Below are positions 1 through 10,814 of a DNA stretch of 33,031 nucleotides, in pieces. Under the pieces are notes generated by a model that saw nothing but the letters and a program-made list of their open reading frames with translations, was not told the origin of the DNA and made no database searches. The stretch's first letter is position 1. Each line of letters opens with the position of its first letter. A program made the translations under genes and the position numbers. The DNA comes from Nemertoderma westbladi (lineage: Eukaryota > Xenacoelomorpha > Nemertodermatida > Nemertodermatidae): assembly GCA_032718475.1 (NCBI GenBank), contig JAUCBJ010004232.1, positions 1 through 33,031 of the forward strand, given 5' to 3'.

Positions 1-421
1 ATAAGCGACTCTGAGGTCTTTGCGGGATTACACGGAATAGACTTATCGGTCATCGGAGATCTTCAAAATGTATAATCTCCAGTTCTAGTGGTCGTACGAA
101 GTTCGTTTTAGGCTCATTCGAAAGCTCTTTTCTTAGAGAACAAAGTTACCATTTGATTTAAGACAAAATGTTTGTAAAGCAACATAACATGAATTTGGGT
201 AAAATATGCCTTGCAAATTTTGTTCAAGTTATGATTGTTCAGGCAGCTTTCAAGACTTTGCCAAACCAAATGGTAACTTTGGTCTCTGAGAAAAGAGCTT
301 TCGAATGAGCCCAAAACGAACTCCGTACGACCACTAGAACTGGAGATTATACATTTTGAAGATCTCCGATGAACGATAAGTCTATTCTGTGTAATCCCGC
401 AAAAACCGCAGAGTCGCTTAT
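1..421. mobile_element. Palindromic (foldback) MITE
   Basis: Positions 1-155 and 267-421 are inverted copies of each other with about 8 mismatches over 155 bases, separated by a 111-base loop. The outer ends read ATAAGCGACTCTG. No protein is encoded, so this is a non-autonomous DNA element whose arms can fold into a long hairpin. Most mismatches are transitions, as expected for ageing of an originally near-perfect palindrome. The left end coincides with the window edge, so the target duplication cannot be checked; TA is possible. Superfamily unknown. Confidence 0.85.
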
Positions 422-767
422 AAGAGTCCCGTCTTCATTCCGGAGACTTGAAGTTGTCTTATAACCCGATCAGTAGGTCCAATAATCATAAAACAATACC
501 TTCTCAATTAAAATTTTGTGCTCTTTCTCGTGGAGACATCCAATTGGCACCACTGAGCACAGAAATTTGCAGAAATTGAATGCAAACCCCAAACTTCATC
601 TCCTTTACCGATATCGCGATATATCGGAGCCAGTATCATCTATCCCAGATATCTCGAAAACTAAGCAAGATATGGGAAAACGGTTTCCATATTTGGATTC
701 AGCATGAAATTCTGCATCAGATAGGATATGTTTCAAAAATTCGACTTTTTGGTCAGAAAATGCGCTA
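422..767. repeat. Dispersed repeat copy (partner near 27040-27175)
   Basis: No gene is visible. The stretch from about 476 to 610 resembles 27036-27175: both contain 'caataatcataa', a cytosine-rich 'ccttct' patch, 'ggcacca..gag', and 'cagaaattgaatgcaaac' or close variants, in the same order. It is a diverged copy of an unnamed dispersed repeat. Short open frames here have no recognisable product. Confidence 0.5.
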
Positions 768-786
768 CCCCCCCCCCCCCCCCCCC
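768..786. repeat. Poly(C) tract, 19 C
   Basis: An uninterrupted run of 19 cytosines. It is one of four pure G/C homopolymers of 17-20 bases in the window. Confidence 0.95.
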
Positions 787-1130
787 TTAAGTTAAACCAG
801 GGGTGCAGTAATATGGAGAAGAAGGTGGTACAACCTACTGTTGGATAAACATCGCGATGGATTCTCGGCGGGTACGGGGAGACACGCATCTGTTAATCTA
901 ATCACTCGAGGCGGCGAAAGAAGGGGTGCCGTGAAAATTATACTATACCTTACATAACAACCCCGTGAAGAATAATTGACTTAACATGTGTTTTAATTTA
1001 TATTTTAATATATCCGTTTGTTTATTTTTATTATTATAACGAGCAGATGATATTTGAATATGTGAGGAGAAGTGTGTAACAGATAGGAGAAATGCTTACG
1101 GAACATACCGGCATAAAATAAAACGCCGCC
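787..1130. other. Intergenic, nothing recognised
   Basis: AT-rich DNA. I see no gene, terminal repeat or tandem repeat in it. Confidence 0.6.
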
Positions 1131-1139
1131 TCCATAGGA

Positions 1140-1400
1140 GATACTGTAACTGTCAAGTTTCAACTTAAGCGGATTGCAAATAACAAAATTTCGAGAAAAT
1201 GTTCACTTTCAGACATTTCGCTCTCCAGCGGTAAACAGGGGAACTGTAGACGACTCTTCCACTATTTAAGCCTATGCCATAGTAGTCTCCCAGTTTCAGT
1301 GTAAATGGATTGTAAATAAACAAAGTTATTGAAGATGTTCACTTTCAAATATTTCGCTCTTGAACGGTAAACTGGGGAACTGCGTCGACGACTTTCAATA
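1140..1400. repeat. Diverged ~155-bp repeat, two monomers
   Basis: Two successive segments share the order 'TTTCA..TTAA.CGGATTG.AAATAA.AAA', 'TTCACTTTCA.A.ATTTCGCTC' and 'GCGGTAAAC.GGGGAACTG'. The second copy lies about 155 bases after the first. The same motif order, with CCCTCTAGCGGCAGACTGGAGAACTG, recurs at 20700-21790, so this is a dispersed repeat that also forms higher-order arrays. It has no coding potential. Confidence 0.7.
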
Positions 1401-1716
1401 TTTATATATAAACGTTTAAAAAAAGTTTCTCTGTCGATATTGTACCGTACAGTACCAGCTTATCTGTAGTAACCCTACATCGACTTGCTGGGTACCTGTG
1501 GAAAGGCAGACTTATAAGGATTCCAAAGTCTGTAACATCGGAATTTAGATGAAAAATCGCTGAGATTCGAGCGATCGGCAATCTAATTAAGATTTGATGC
1601 CTAAAGTATTTAGTAAGACTAGTTAATTAAGACGTTAATTTATACAGTAGGGCGTAATGTACTGATGTACATGAATGAGAACTGTCTTATATTATTGTAA
1701 TTTACTGTTGGTGTAG
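1401..1716. other. Intergenic, nothing recognised
   Basis: AT-rich sequence without a supported gene or repeat. Confidence 0.6.
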
Positions 1717-1968
1717 GCCTAGTTTATACCCACTCGTGATTTATTGTATTCCGCCTAGTTTATACCCACTCGTGATTTATTGTATTCCGCCTAGTTTATA
1801 CCCACTCGTGATTTATTGTATTCCGCCTAGTTTATACCCACTCGTGATTTATTGTATTCCGCCTAGTTTATACCCACTCGTGATTTATTGTATTCCGCCT
1901 AGTTTATACCCACTCGTGATTTATTGTATTCCGCCTAGTTTATACCCACTCGTGATTTATTGTATTCC
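1717..1968. repeat. 36-bp minisatellite, exactly 7 copies
   Basis: A 36-base unit beginning GCCTAGTTTATACCCACTCG is repeated seven times (252 bases) with essentially no differences, which suggests recent expansion. Because 36 is a multiple of 3, a repetitive open frame results; it is not a credible gene. Confidence 0.95.
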
Positions 1969-2324
1969 AAGTGATATTTTTTAGCGTAAAATTCGTGATA
2001 TTTTGGTTTACGTTTTATTTCTTTATTGTCGAATCAAAATATGTGGAATATGGAAAAAAAGAATGACAATAAACTTTCTATTTATTTACTTGATAATGTA
2101 ATCTGTCTAGAAAGGATAATTAAAATACGAAAGAAATAATTAATTAAATTAGAAATAATATTTGACCCATTCCGTTATTTATTATCCATTTAAGCTGAAA
2201 CGTGCACTGCAAATGCAAACGTGCAATGCTATACTACAGTTGCTATCAGTATGCTATCCTGTTGCTGTTATGAACTGGGTGGTAACCTTTGGCAGCAATT
2301 GCAAACATTCAGTAATTGCAGTGT
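1969..2324. other. Intergenic, nothing recognised
   Basis: AT-rich DNA with no supported feature. The sequence 'ccatttaagctgaaacg' near 2188 recurs as 'ccgtttcaagctgaaacg' near 2637, so the GGATCC-rich patch is bracketed by weakly similar sequence. Confidence 0.5.
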
Positions 2325-2585
2325 ATGAACGGGATCCGCTTCTTAAAAATTTGTAAACAGCGGACACCATAAGAAAAATATAAAGGTGACGCAATGGTGT
2401 CTCTGGGATCCGGGGCCGCAATGGTTTTACACGGGATCCGCGGTTTACAAATTTGTATTCGACGGATACCATAGATATTACAGGATCCGCGGATCCGCTG
2501 TTTCTAGGAACCGCGGATCCTACTGGGATCCGCCATTGCTTCTTTGGGATCCGCAACAGGATCCGCGGATTTTGCTGGGATCCTC
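2325..2585. repeat. GGATCC/CCGCGG palindrome cluster
   Basis: About ten GGATCC sites and several CCGCGG-type sites occur in 260 bases, often fused as GGATCCGCGGATCC. The phrase 'gggatccgc' is scattered at irregular spacing, separated by short unique stretches such as 'tttacaaatttgta'. This is a degenerate short-motif repeat, not a regular tandem array. The short open frames across it on both strands come from the repetition. Confidence 0.75.
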
Positions 2586-3646
2586 GTTTTACAAGAGTAC
2601 GTGATGAACCGTTTCACCGTTTCATTGAATTTAATCCGTTTCAAGCTGAAACGTAGCAAACTGGCTGCTCCTTTGGGACGGTATTCTATTATCTACAATT
2701 CTACAGTTTGCCGCTAGAGGTCGAAATATAAAACGTTCAATCTGAAGCTGGCACGCATGCTAGACAACCCATGGGTTGCGTATTTGTTCGGACGGTAAGT
2801 CGTCGGTTGTTCTCCAGTCTACCGCTACTGTTTTCACTGAAATTTAAAATATTTTAGAAATATCTGATATAAAACCTTCAACCATTTCGTATTATTGTTT
2901 ATAATCCTTTCTTCCTCATTGTTACCTGGCACATAAATTCTAGAACTCAGACTGAGTTTTTGTGAGGTCCTAAATCCCCTGTAGTCTGCCTCTAGGTGGT
3001 AAAGTTATTAGGGGACATCTGCTTAGATTTTGTTTTTTGTTTGTTTTTTTGTGTTGTATAGTTAGTTTGTCGAGCTTGTTAGAATAGCCATCGTTGGCCC
3101 AGCAGCGGTTCAAAAGTTATATCCGCTCAAAGTTTATAAATGTTTTTCACCCGTGACCAAGCAATTAACTAAAGTTCACTGAATTTATGTTATGGTAAAC
3201 TGAACTGAAATTCTTTGATTTATTTTCTTGTTTTCAATCTACAACACTAGGCCTACTGTATTATCTTTATTTATGTATGATGATACCGAAAATGTGGGTA
3301 AATCATGCTCAATTTGTAACTAGCGCCCCCTACCGATTAGTTCTAACATTGCTCATGGTTTCTATGCCAATATTATAAACACGGAAGTACTGTAGTTTGT
3401 TGTAGTAATCAGGGTAAGCTATATTTTGTGGGAAATATAAGAGAAGTTCTCAGAGTTATTTTATAATAATACTTTAATAATATCTAATACGAAAATCCGT
3501 ATTATCCGTCCTTATCTAAGTTGAGATAACGGGATTTTAATTAAGGGCTCTATTTCCAGTAATTATCTAAAATGCGATTCCATTGACACCTATTATAATA
3601 TCTAAATATTGTATGCTTTATCGTCCATGACAGGTTTGCTTTAATA
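2586..3646. other. Upstream region of the FAM227-like gene
   Basis: About 1 kb without a recognisable gene. A fragment 'ccgctagaggtcgaaat' near 2710 resembles the inverted core of the dispersed 155-bp repeat. The sequence 'ccatgacag' just before the start codon could be a splice acceptor for a 5' UTR intron, but no donor can be assigned. No clear TATA box or CpG island was seen. Confidence 0.4.
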
Positions 3647-5218
3647 ATGTCTGGAGAATGCCAAATGACCCTGGATGAGTTTTTGCGAGCTAGAGGTCTG
3701 GTGGATTGGCCAGCTTACAGTGAGGCTGAAGAACCCCTGTTAACCGACGCTAATAGTTCAATGGAAACTCCCGAAGAAATTCATGAGCAACTACAAACTC
3801 AAGCGCCATTAGGAATACAGGCACTCGACGACATAGATGAGCGTTTGCGATCCCTAACAGACAGATTGTCCAATTATTCTAGAAACGTGATTCCCGACTC
3901 CAAGCCACCACCGAACCTTCTAGAGATACACCTATTCCAGACTCCAAGGGACACCTTTGATAAAGCACAAAAACACAACGCGGTCCTAATAGCGAAAAAA
4001 CAACGCGAAATTAAAAGTAAACACTTGGAAGATGGACTATTCGCTAAATCTTCTAAAACCGTGGAGAACATTTATTACGCGGGGTTTACGGAGGGGACGT
4101 TAGCAGAACTACCGGGGCAGATGGAAGCCCCACAGGTGCTGCATAGAGTGCTGGCCGCGCAAACATTCCGCTCCCAAGGATTCCAAAAGTTGTTCTATAA
4201 ACTCTTCCTCTCGGAAGCATCGGTGGCGATGATGCAGGATTTATTCTGGTGGCTTTACCTCGAGAAGTTCGCGGTCCCGGGGGAGTTCGATCGCGAGCGG
4301 ATCCAACCCGCTCTGTTCGCTCGTGTTGCCGACAGTTTCGTGGCGTTGCTCTTCTCCGTTCATCCGGACATTCGCGATGAATTTTTCGCGGAATTCCACG
4401 GTTGCCTCGCGCAGGGACTTTTCTCCGCGTACTACGAGCTGTGCCCGGATTCGCGGCACATCTTCGACAAGGATTTTATGTCCGAGGTGGCCGACATCTG
4501 TGCGGAGTGGACTACCGGATTAAAAACCGAGACTCAACCCTGGAGAATCTGGGATATTGAAAAACTTGTACATCGAAGTAAAGATCGTCCAGTTACTCCA
4601 AAACCCGAGGAATTTAAATTTGATTCAACTTTATTTGATAGTTTAGAAACCCAAACAGGACGTAATCGTCAACTACTGTCTGTTTCGGTAACCGCCCCTA
4701 AGACAGTTACCAAGTCGCCTCGTTTCAATAGTGACAAACAGTCTCACTGCATTGGGGCCGGCAGTAATTCGCATCGCGTAAAGTTTCAGTTGTACGGACG
4801 CAGTCCGCTAGTGGCGCACTGGCTGGCCATGAAGGGTTTGGGCGACAGTCAGCCGGTGGGAGGCAGCAATGTATGGCTGACCCGGGTGGTTCCAGACCAG
4901 GTACCAGCCCCGACTTACAGGCAAGTCATAAGAAAAGCGAAAAACGAATCATTAAGACGATCGCAAGAATTGCGATCTATCGCTAATAGCACAACGCGAG
5001 CGCTCACAGACATCGAGTTAGGTAGGCGGCGGGATATGGAGTACATAGACGGTGTAGCCAAGGAAGTGCTCGCAAGTAAGGAACAAGTTAAACTGCAGAG
5101 CGCGCGAATTGTTACCAAAACCGCTCATATAATATCCTGGCAACGGGCCAGGGCTGAGACCATTGTACCACGTGTAGGCGACTCAGATAGTGAAAGTTCT
5201 ATAAACGATGGTGATTGA
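3647..5218 (+). CDS. FAM227-family protein (FWWh domain)
   Basis: A 523-residue open frame starts at an ATG in the context ttaataATGtct and ends in TGA. Residues about 150-300 match my knowledge of the FAM227A/B family: the signature FWW at 200-202 in 'LFWWLYLEKF', followed by 'LFARVADSFVALLFSVHP', 'CLAQGLFSAYYELCPDS' and 'ICAEWTTGLKTETQPW'. A later block with 'GRSPLVAHWLAMKG' and 'APTYRQVIRKA' also fits, as I recall the family. Human FAM227 proteins are about 510-570 residues, so this copy looks full length. Family function is poorly known; expression is mainly reported from ciliated tissue and testis. The frame is intact and without introns, unlike the multi-exon vertebrate genes, so it may be a functional retrocopy. 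An ATTAAA possible poly(A) signal lies at 5258-5263. Family assignment is firm; A versus B is not decided. Confidence 0.88.
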   Translation: MSGECQMTLDEFLRARGLVDWPAYSEAEEPLLTDANSSMETPEEIHEQLQTQAPLGIQALDDIDERLRSLTDRLSNYSRNVIPDSKPPPNLLEIHLFQTPRDTFDKAQKHNAVLIAKKQREIKSKHLEDGLFAKSSKTVENIYYAGFTEGTLAELPGQMEAPQVLHRVLAAQTFRSQGFQKLFYKLFLSEASVAMMQDLFWWLYLEKFAVPGEFDRERIQPALFARVADSFVALLFSVHPDIRDEFFAEFHGCLAQGLFSAYYELCPDSRHIFDKDFMSEVADICAEWTTGLKTETQPWRIWDIEKLVHRSKDRPVTPKPEEFKFDSTLFDSLETQTGRNRQLLSVSVTAPKTVTKSPRFNSDKQSHCIGAGSNSHRVKFQLYGRSPLVAHWLAMKGLGDSQPVGGSNVWLTRVVPDQVPAPTYRQVIRKAKNESLRRSQELRSIANSTTRALTDIELGRRRDMEYIDGVAKEVLASKEQVKLQSARIVTKTAHIISWQRARAETIVPRVGDSDSESSINDGD

Positions 5219-5582
5219 TCGTATTGGTTCAATGTCACTAATGTCTCCTACTGTTTTATTAAATGTACCACGTACTGTCCGCTAATTAGCTACAATTAGA
5301 GAAAAAGGGGGGGGGGGGGGGGGTGTGGGACTTCTAATGTAATCAAAATTAATCCCTCTATTATTTCCAGGGGCAGATTGAAGCAGATAACAGCTGATTA
5401 CTCTCTAAAATACAAACTGTAACATATTCTATTGACTTTCCTTTATTGTTTTGATTAGAATACGGTGCCACTGTGACCGGCTCCTTCCAATAAATTGGTA
5501 ATGTAACTTTGATACGGAATATTAATTTGCCGAGATGGGATTTGCGACAAGGCAATTTGCAGCAACAAATTCCAAAATAGAC
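5219..5582. other. 3' flank of the FAM227-like gene with poly(G) tract
   Basis: It holds the candidate ATTAAA signal (5258-5263), a pure run of 17 G at 5307-5323, and about 250 bases of unique AT-rich DNA leading into the large minisatellite. No gene is seen. Confidence 0.6.
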
Positions 5583-8500
5583 AGACAGGGCCATCCGTGT
5601 GAGGGTTCTGTTGTAGACAGGGCCATGCGTGTGAGGGTTCTGTTGTAGACAGGGCCATGCGTGTGAGGGTTCTGTTGTAGACAGGGCCATGCGTGTGAGG
5701 GTTCTGTTGTAGACAGGGCCATGCGTGTGAGGGTTCTGTTGTAGACAGGGCCATGCGTGTGAGGGTTCTGTTGTAGACAGGGCCATGCGTGTGAGGGTTC
5801 TGTTGTAGACAGGGCCATGCGTGTGAGGGTTCTGTTAGACAGGGCCATGCGTGTGAGGGTTCTGTTGTAGACAGGGCCATGCGTGTGAGGGTTCTGTTGT
5901 AGACAGGGCCATGCGTGTGAGGGTTCTGTTGTAGACAGGGCCATGCGTGTGAGGGTTCTGTTAGACAGGGCCATGCGTGTGAGGGTTCTGTAGACAGGGC
6001 CATCCGTGTGAGGGTTCTGTAGACAGGGCCATCCGTGTGAGGGTTCTGTTGTAGACAGGGCCATGCGTGTGAGGGTTCTGTTGTAGACAGGGCCATGCGT
6101 GTGAGGGTTCTGATAGACAGGGCCATCCGTGTGAGGGTTCTGATAGACAGGGCCATCCGTGTGAGGGTTCTGTTGTAGACAGGGCCATGCGTGTGAGGGT
6201 TCTGTTGTAGACAGGGCCATGCGTGTGAGGGTTCTGATAGACAGGGCCATCCGTGTGAGGGTTCTGATAGACAGGGCCATCCGTGTGAGGGTTCTGTTGT
6301 AGACAGGGCCATGCGTGTGAGGGTTCTGTTGGACAGGGCCATGCGTGTGAGGGTTCTGTTGGACAGGGCCATGCGTGTGAGGGTTCTGTTGTAGACAGGG
6401 CCATGCGTGTGAGGGTTCTGTTGTAGACAGGGCCATGCGTGTGAGGGTTCTGTTGTAGACAGGGCCATGCGTGTGAGGGTTCTGTTGTAGACAGGGCCAT
6501 GCGCGTGAGGGTTCTGTTGTAGACAGGGCCATGCGTGTGAGGGTTCTGTTGTAGACAGGGCCATCCGTGTGGGGGTTCTGTTGTAGACAGGGCCATCCGT
6601 GTGAGGGTTCTGTTGTAGACAGGGCCATGCGTGTGAGGGTTCTGTTGTAGACAGGGCCATGCGTGTGAGGGTTCTGTTGTAGACAGGGCCATGCGTGTGA
6701 GGGTTCTGTTGGACAGGGCCATGCGTGTGAGGGTTCTGTTGTAGACAGGGCCATGCGTGTGAGGGTTCTGTTGTAGACAGGGCCATGCGTGTGAGGGTTC
6801 TGTTGTAGACAGGGCCATGCGTGTGAGGGTTCTGTTAGACAGGGCCATGCGTGTGAGGGTTCTGTTGTAGACAGGGCCATGCGTGTGAGGGTTCTGTTGT
6901 AGACAGGGCCATGCGTGTGAGGGTTCTGTTGTAGACAGGGCCATGCGTGTGAGGGTTCTGTTGTAGACAGGGCCATGCGTGTGAGGGTTCTGTTGTAGAC
7001 AGGGCCATGCGTGTGAGGGTTCTGTTAGACAGGGCCATGCGTGTGAGGGTTCTGTTGTAGACAGGGCCATGCGTGTGAGGGTTCTGTTGTAGACAGGGCC
7101 ATGCGTGTGAGGGTTCTGTTGTAGACAGGGCCATGCGTGTGAGGGTTCTGTTAGACAGGGCCATGCGTGTGAGGGTTCTGATAGACAGGGCCATCCGTGT
7201 GAGGGTTCTGATAGACAGGGCCATCCGTGTGAGGGTTCTGTTGTAGACAGGGCCATGCGTGTGAGGGTTCTGTTGTAGACAGGGCCATGCGTGTGAGGGT
7301 TCTGATAGACAGGGCCATCCGTGTGAGGGTTCTGATAGACAGGGCCATCCGTGTGAGGGTTCTGTTGTAGACAGGGCCATGCGTGTGAGGGTTCTGTTGT
7401 AGACAGGGCCATGCGTGTGAGGGTTCTGATAGACAGGGCCATCCGTGTGAGGGTTCTGATAGACAGGGCCATCCGTGTGAGGGTTCTGTTGTAGACAGGG
7501 CCATGCGTGTGAGGGTTCTGTTGGACAGGGCCATGCGTGTGAGGGTTCTGTTGGACAGGGCCATGCGTGTGAGGGTTCTGTTGTAGACAGGGCCATGCGT
7601 GTGAGGGTTCTGTTGTAGACAGGGCCATGCGTGTGAGGGTTCTGTTGTAGACAGGGCCATGCGTGTGAGGGTTCTGTTGTAGACAGGGCCATGCGCGTGA
7701 GGGTTCTGTTGTAGACAGGGCCATGCGTGTGAGGGTTCTGTTGTAGACAGGGCCATCCGTGTGGGGGTTCTGTTGTAGACAGGGCCATCCGTGTGAGGGT
7801 TCTGTTGTAGACAGGGCCATGCGTGTGAGGGTTCTGTTGTAGACAGGGCCATGCGTGTGAGGGTTCTGTTGTAGACAGGGCCATGCGTGTGAGGGTTCTG
7901 TTGGACAGGGCCATGCGTGTGAGGGTTCTGTTGTAGACAGGGCCATGCGTGTGAGGGTTCTGTTGCAGACAGGGCCATCCGTGTGAGGGTTCTGTTGTAG
8001 ACAGGGCCATGCGTGTGAGGGTTCTGTTGTAGACAGGGCCATGCGTGTGAGGGTTCTGTTGTAGACAGGGCCATGCGTGTGAGGGTTCTGTTAGACAGGG
8101 CCATCCGTGTGGGGGTTCTGTTGTAGACAGGGCCATGCGTGTGAGGGTTCTGTTGTAGACAGGGCCATGCGTGTGAGGGTTCTGTTGTAGACAGGGCCAT
8201 GCGTGTGAGGGTTCTGTTAGACAGGGCCATCCGTGTGGGGGTTCTGTTGTAGACAGGGCCATGCGTGTGAGGGTTCTGTTGTAGACAGGGCCATGCGTGT
8301 GAGGGTTCTGTTGTAGACAGGGCCATCCGTGTGGGGGTTCTGTTGTAGACAGGGCCATCCGTGTGAGGGTTCTGTTGTAGACAGGGCCATGCGTGTGAGG
8401 GTTCTGTTGTAGACAGGGCCATGCGTGTGAGGGTTCTGTTGTAGACAGGGCCATGCGTGTGAGGGTTCTGTTGGACAGGGCCATGCGTGTGAGGGTTCTG

Positions 8501-9426
8501 TTGTAGACAGGGCCATGCGTGTGAGGGTTCTGTTGCAGACAGGGCCATCCGTGTGAGGGTTCTGTTGTAGACAGGGCCATGCGTGTGAGGGTTCTGTTGT
8601 AGACAGGGCCATGCGTGTGAGGGTTCTGTTGTAGACAGGGCCATGCGTGTGAGGGTTCTGTTGGACAGGGCCATGCGTGTGAGGGTTCTGTTGTAGACAG
8701 GGCCATGCGTGTGAGGGTTCTGTTGTAGACAGGGCCATGGGTGTGAGGGTTCTGTTGTAGACAGGGCCATGGGTGTGAGGGTTCTGTTGTAGACAGGGCC
8801 ATGCGTGTGAGGGTTCTGTTGTAGACAGGGCCATGGGTGTGAGGGTTCTGTTGTAGACAGGGCCATGCGTGTGAGGGTTCTGTTGTAGACAGGGCCATGG
8901 GTGTGAGGGTTCTGTTGTAGACAGGGCCATGCGTGTGAGGGTTCTGTTGTAGACAGGGCCATGGGTGTGAGGGTTCTGTTGTAGACAGGGCCATGCGTGT
9001 GAGGGTTCTGTTGTAGACAGGGCCATGGGTGTGAGGGTTCTGTTGTAGACAGGGCCATGGGTGTGAGGGTTCTGTTGTAGACAGGGCCATGGGTGTGAGG
9101 GTTCTGTTGTAGACAGGGCCATGCGTGTGAGGGTTCTGTTGGACAGGGCCATGCGTGTGAGGGTTCTGTTGTAGACAGGGCCATGCGTGTGAGGGTTCTG
9201 TTGTAGACAGGGCCATGCGTGTGAGGGTTCTGTTGTAGACAGGGCCATGCGTGTGAGGGTTCTGTTGGACAGGGCCATGCGTGTGAGGGTTCTGTTGTAG
9301 ACAGGGCCATGCGTGTGAGGGTTCTGTTGTAGACAGGGCCATGCGTGTGAGGGTTCTGTTGTAGACAGGGCCATGCGTGTGAGGGTTCTGTTGTAGACAG
9401 GGCCATGCGTGTGGGGGTTCTGTTGC
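5583..9426. repeat. Giant 32-bp minisatellite (~120 copies)
   Basis: The core GACAGGGCCATGCGTGTGAG followed by GGTTCTGTTGTA is repeated for 3.84 kb with units of 29-32 bases. Length variants differ at the junction: TTGTAGAC (32), ATAGAC, TTAGAC or TTGGAC. Point variants include CCATCC, CCATGG, GCGCG, GTGGGGG and TTGCAGAC. Variant patterns reveal higher-order duplications of about 1,190 and 570 bases. All three minus-strand frames stay open through the full-length unit, producing frames of up to about 900 codons that translate the same 32-residue cycle. These frames are repeat artefacts; nothing in the flanks looks like a gene start or exon. Confidence 0.97.
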
Positions 9427-10734
9427 AAATGTTGTTGCTGTTGCTGCAACAAAAGTTATAGAACAATCAAAAGGGCCTATTATGTTGTTATGGGTGGTTA
9501 CGAATGTTATGTCGGTATATTCCTTTCTGTAAAGGAACATTTTTTTCATTAATATAAATGAGTTTTTTTTGTTGAGTTTTATGCCGTATTTAGTCGTTGC
9601 TAAGGGGGCGTTTATTCGAGTAAATACGGTATGTTTATGTTTCCAAAAAAAATGCGGTACAACCGTGTCGACGAAAATGGTTCTTTATCAGTGATTTTCT
9701 GCTCAGAGAAGTGCTTAACGATGAAAGAGGCAGTTGGGTTCGAACCATAACGATAGGTCCGCTAATTTCCTCACTGCAAGTTAATCTCACATACTGAAAT
9801 CGCGGCTCTTCCTCGTACAATACAATAATTGGAGTTATTAGGAATATGAACTGAAACCCCAAAGTGTGAAATCGTTAGACACGGACAACCGATAGATTTT
9901 AATTATAAATAATTGAGGGAAAGGAATAGGATACAGTGGCTGAGCATTCTAACCAAAACAATAAATGGGAGCCAAGAACATAGGTTACAGTTTAATTTTT
10001 GTCTGCCACTGTTACAGTATTAATAAAGGCAGGAAGGGTGGCATTGCTACAGTAATTATTATTAACATAACAGGATTGACCCTTTAATGGGCTAACGCTA
10101 GGCCTAATCTAGACCTTTTGGCCAATGGTCATTCACATCTAAACTTTCCAAATTAATTAATCGAATTAAACAGTCTGGATATTTCAATGAAAACATTATG
10201 AGACTCATTAGGCATGTGGACAATATACCAAACATTTAATAACAAAAATATTTATAAAACCACCAATAAAATAAAAAAATATAAATTTTTGAAAATCATA
10301 CTTTAAGTGGTCAGTTATATCCAAGAGAAGCGACGTGACGAATATAATATAACGGAAGTAATCGTACAGTCTGTATCGATGCTATTTCGTCTCACACAAT
10401 AATTTCTTATTGCACGCATAAATAGCAAACTTAGGATATTATTGTATGAAATAATTAATTTTAAATAAAATCAAAGAACAGTTTAGTAAAGTAATACAAT
10501 ACTATATGAAGCGTTATCTTAAGGGAAGAAATAGACCCCGATATTACGAACGATATTAATTATATGGGATATTAATAATTATTATATTATATTATTATAA
10601 TTTTTAATAATCGATAACTATTTCGCCATTTGTTACTGTTATTTTATATTTTTCAATATTTTTATTTTAATAATTTATGTTTGTTTATGTTTAATCATGG
10701 AATATTCATATTCAATTTATTCATTAACACAGAC
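9427..10734. other. AT-rich intergenic region
   Basis: About 1.3 kb without a supported gene. It includes a small imperfect hairpin at 9593-9631 and long AT stretches around 10550-10680 rich in TTATAATAATT. A short tandem duplication follows at 10735-10792. Confidence 0.6.
9593..9631. repeat. Short hairpin with CCGTATTTA ends
   Basis: GCCGTATTTAGTCG and the inverted partner CGAGTAAATACGGT enclose a G-rich centre (gggggcgttt). The right arm read on the minus strand, ACCGTATTTACTCGAATAAA, resembles the end of a MITE type I remember as common in invertebrate genomes. Probably a small MITE relic. Confidence 0.45.
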
Positions 10735-10792
10735 ACTGGGCCATCCCAGACCCGTTCTAGACACTGGGCCATCCCAGACCCGTTTTAGATCA
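10735..10792. repeat. Two-copy direct repeat (~30 bp)
   Basis: The segment AGACACTGGGCCATCCCAGA followed by CCCGTT occurs twice back to back. It immediately precedes the reverse-transcriptase relic. Confidence 0.8.
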
Positions 10793-10814
10793 TCATAATA
10801 ATGATGGGGTGATG

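Noticed and set aside
1736-1984. 82-residue plus-strand frame
   Set aside because: It is the 36-bp minisatellite, whose unit length is a multiple of three.
5361-9549. Several long minus-strand open frames (up to ~900 codons) with a 32-residue repeat
   Set aside because: They are the three frames of the 32-bp minisatellite, give the same peptide cycle, and lack any non-repeat domain. One begins in unrelated flanking DNA and runs into the array by chance.
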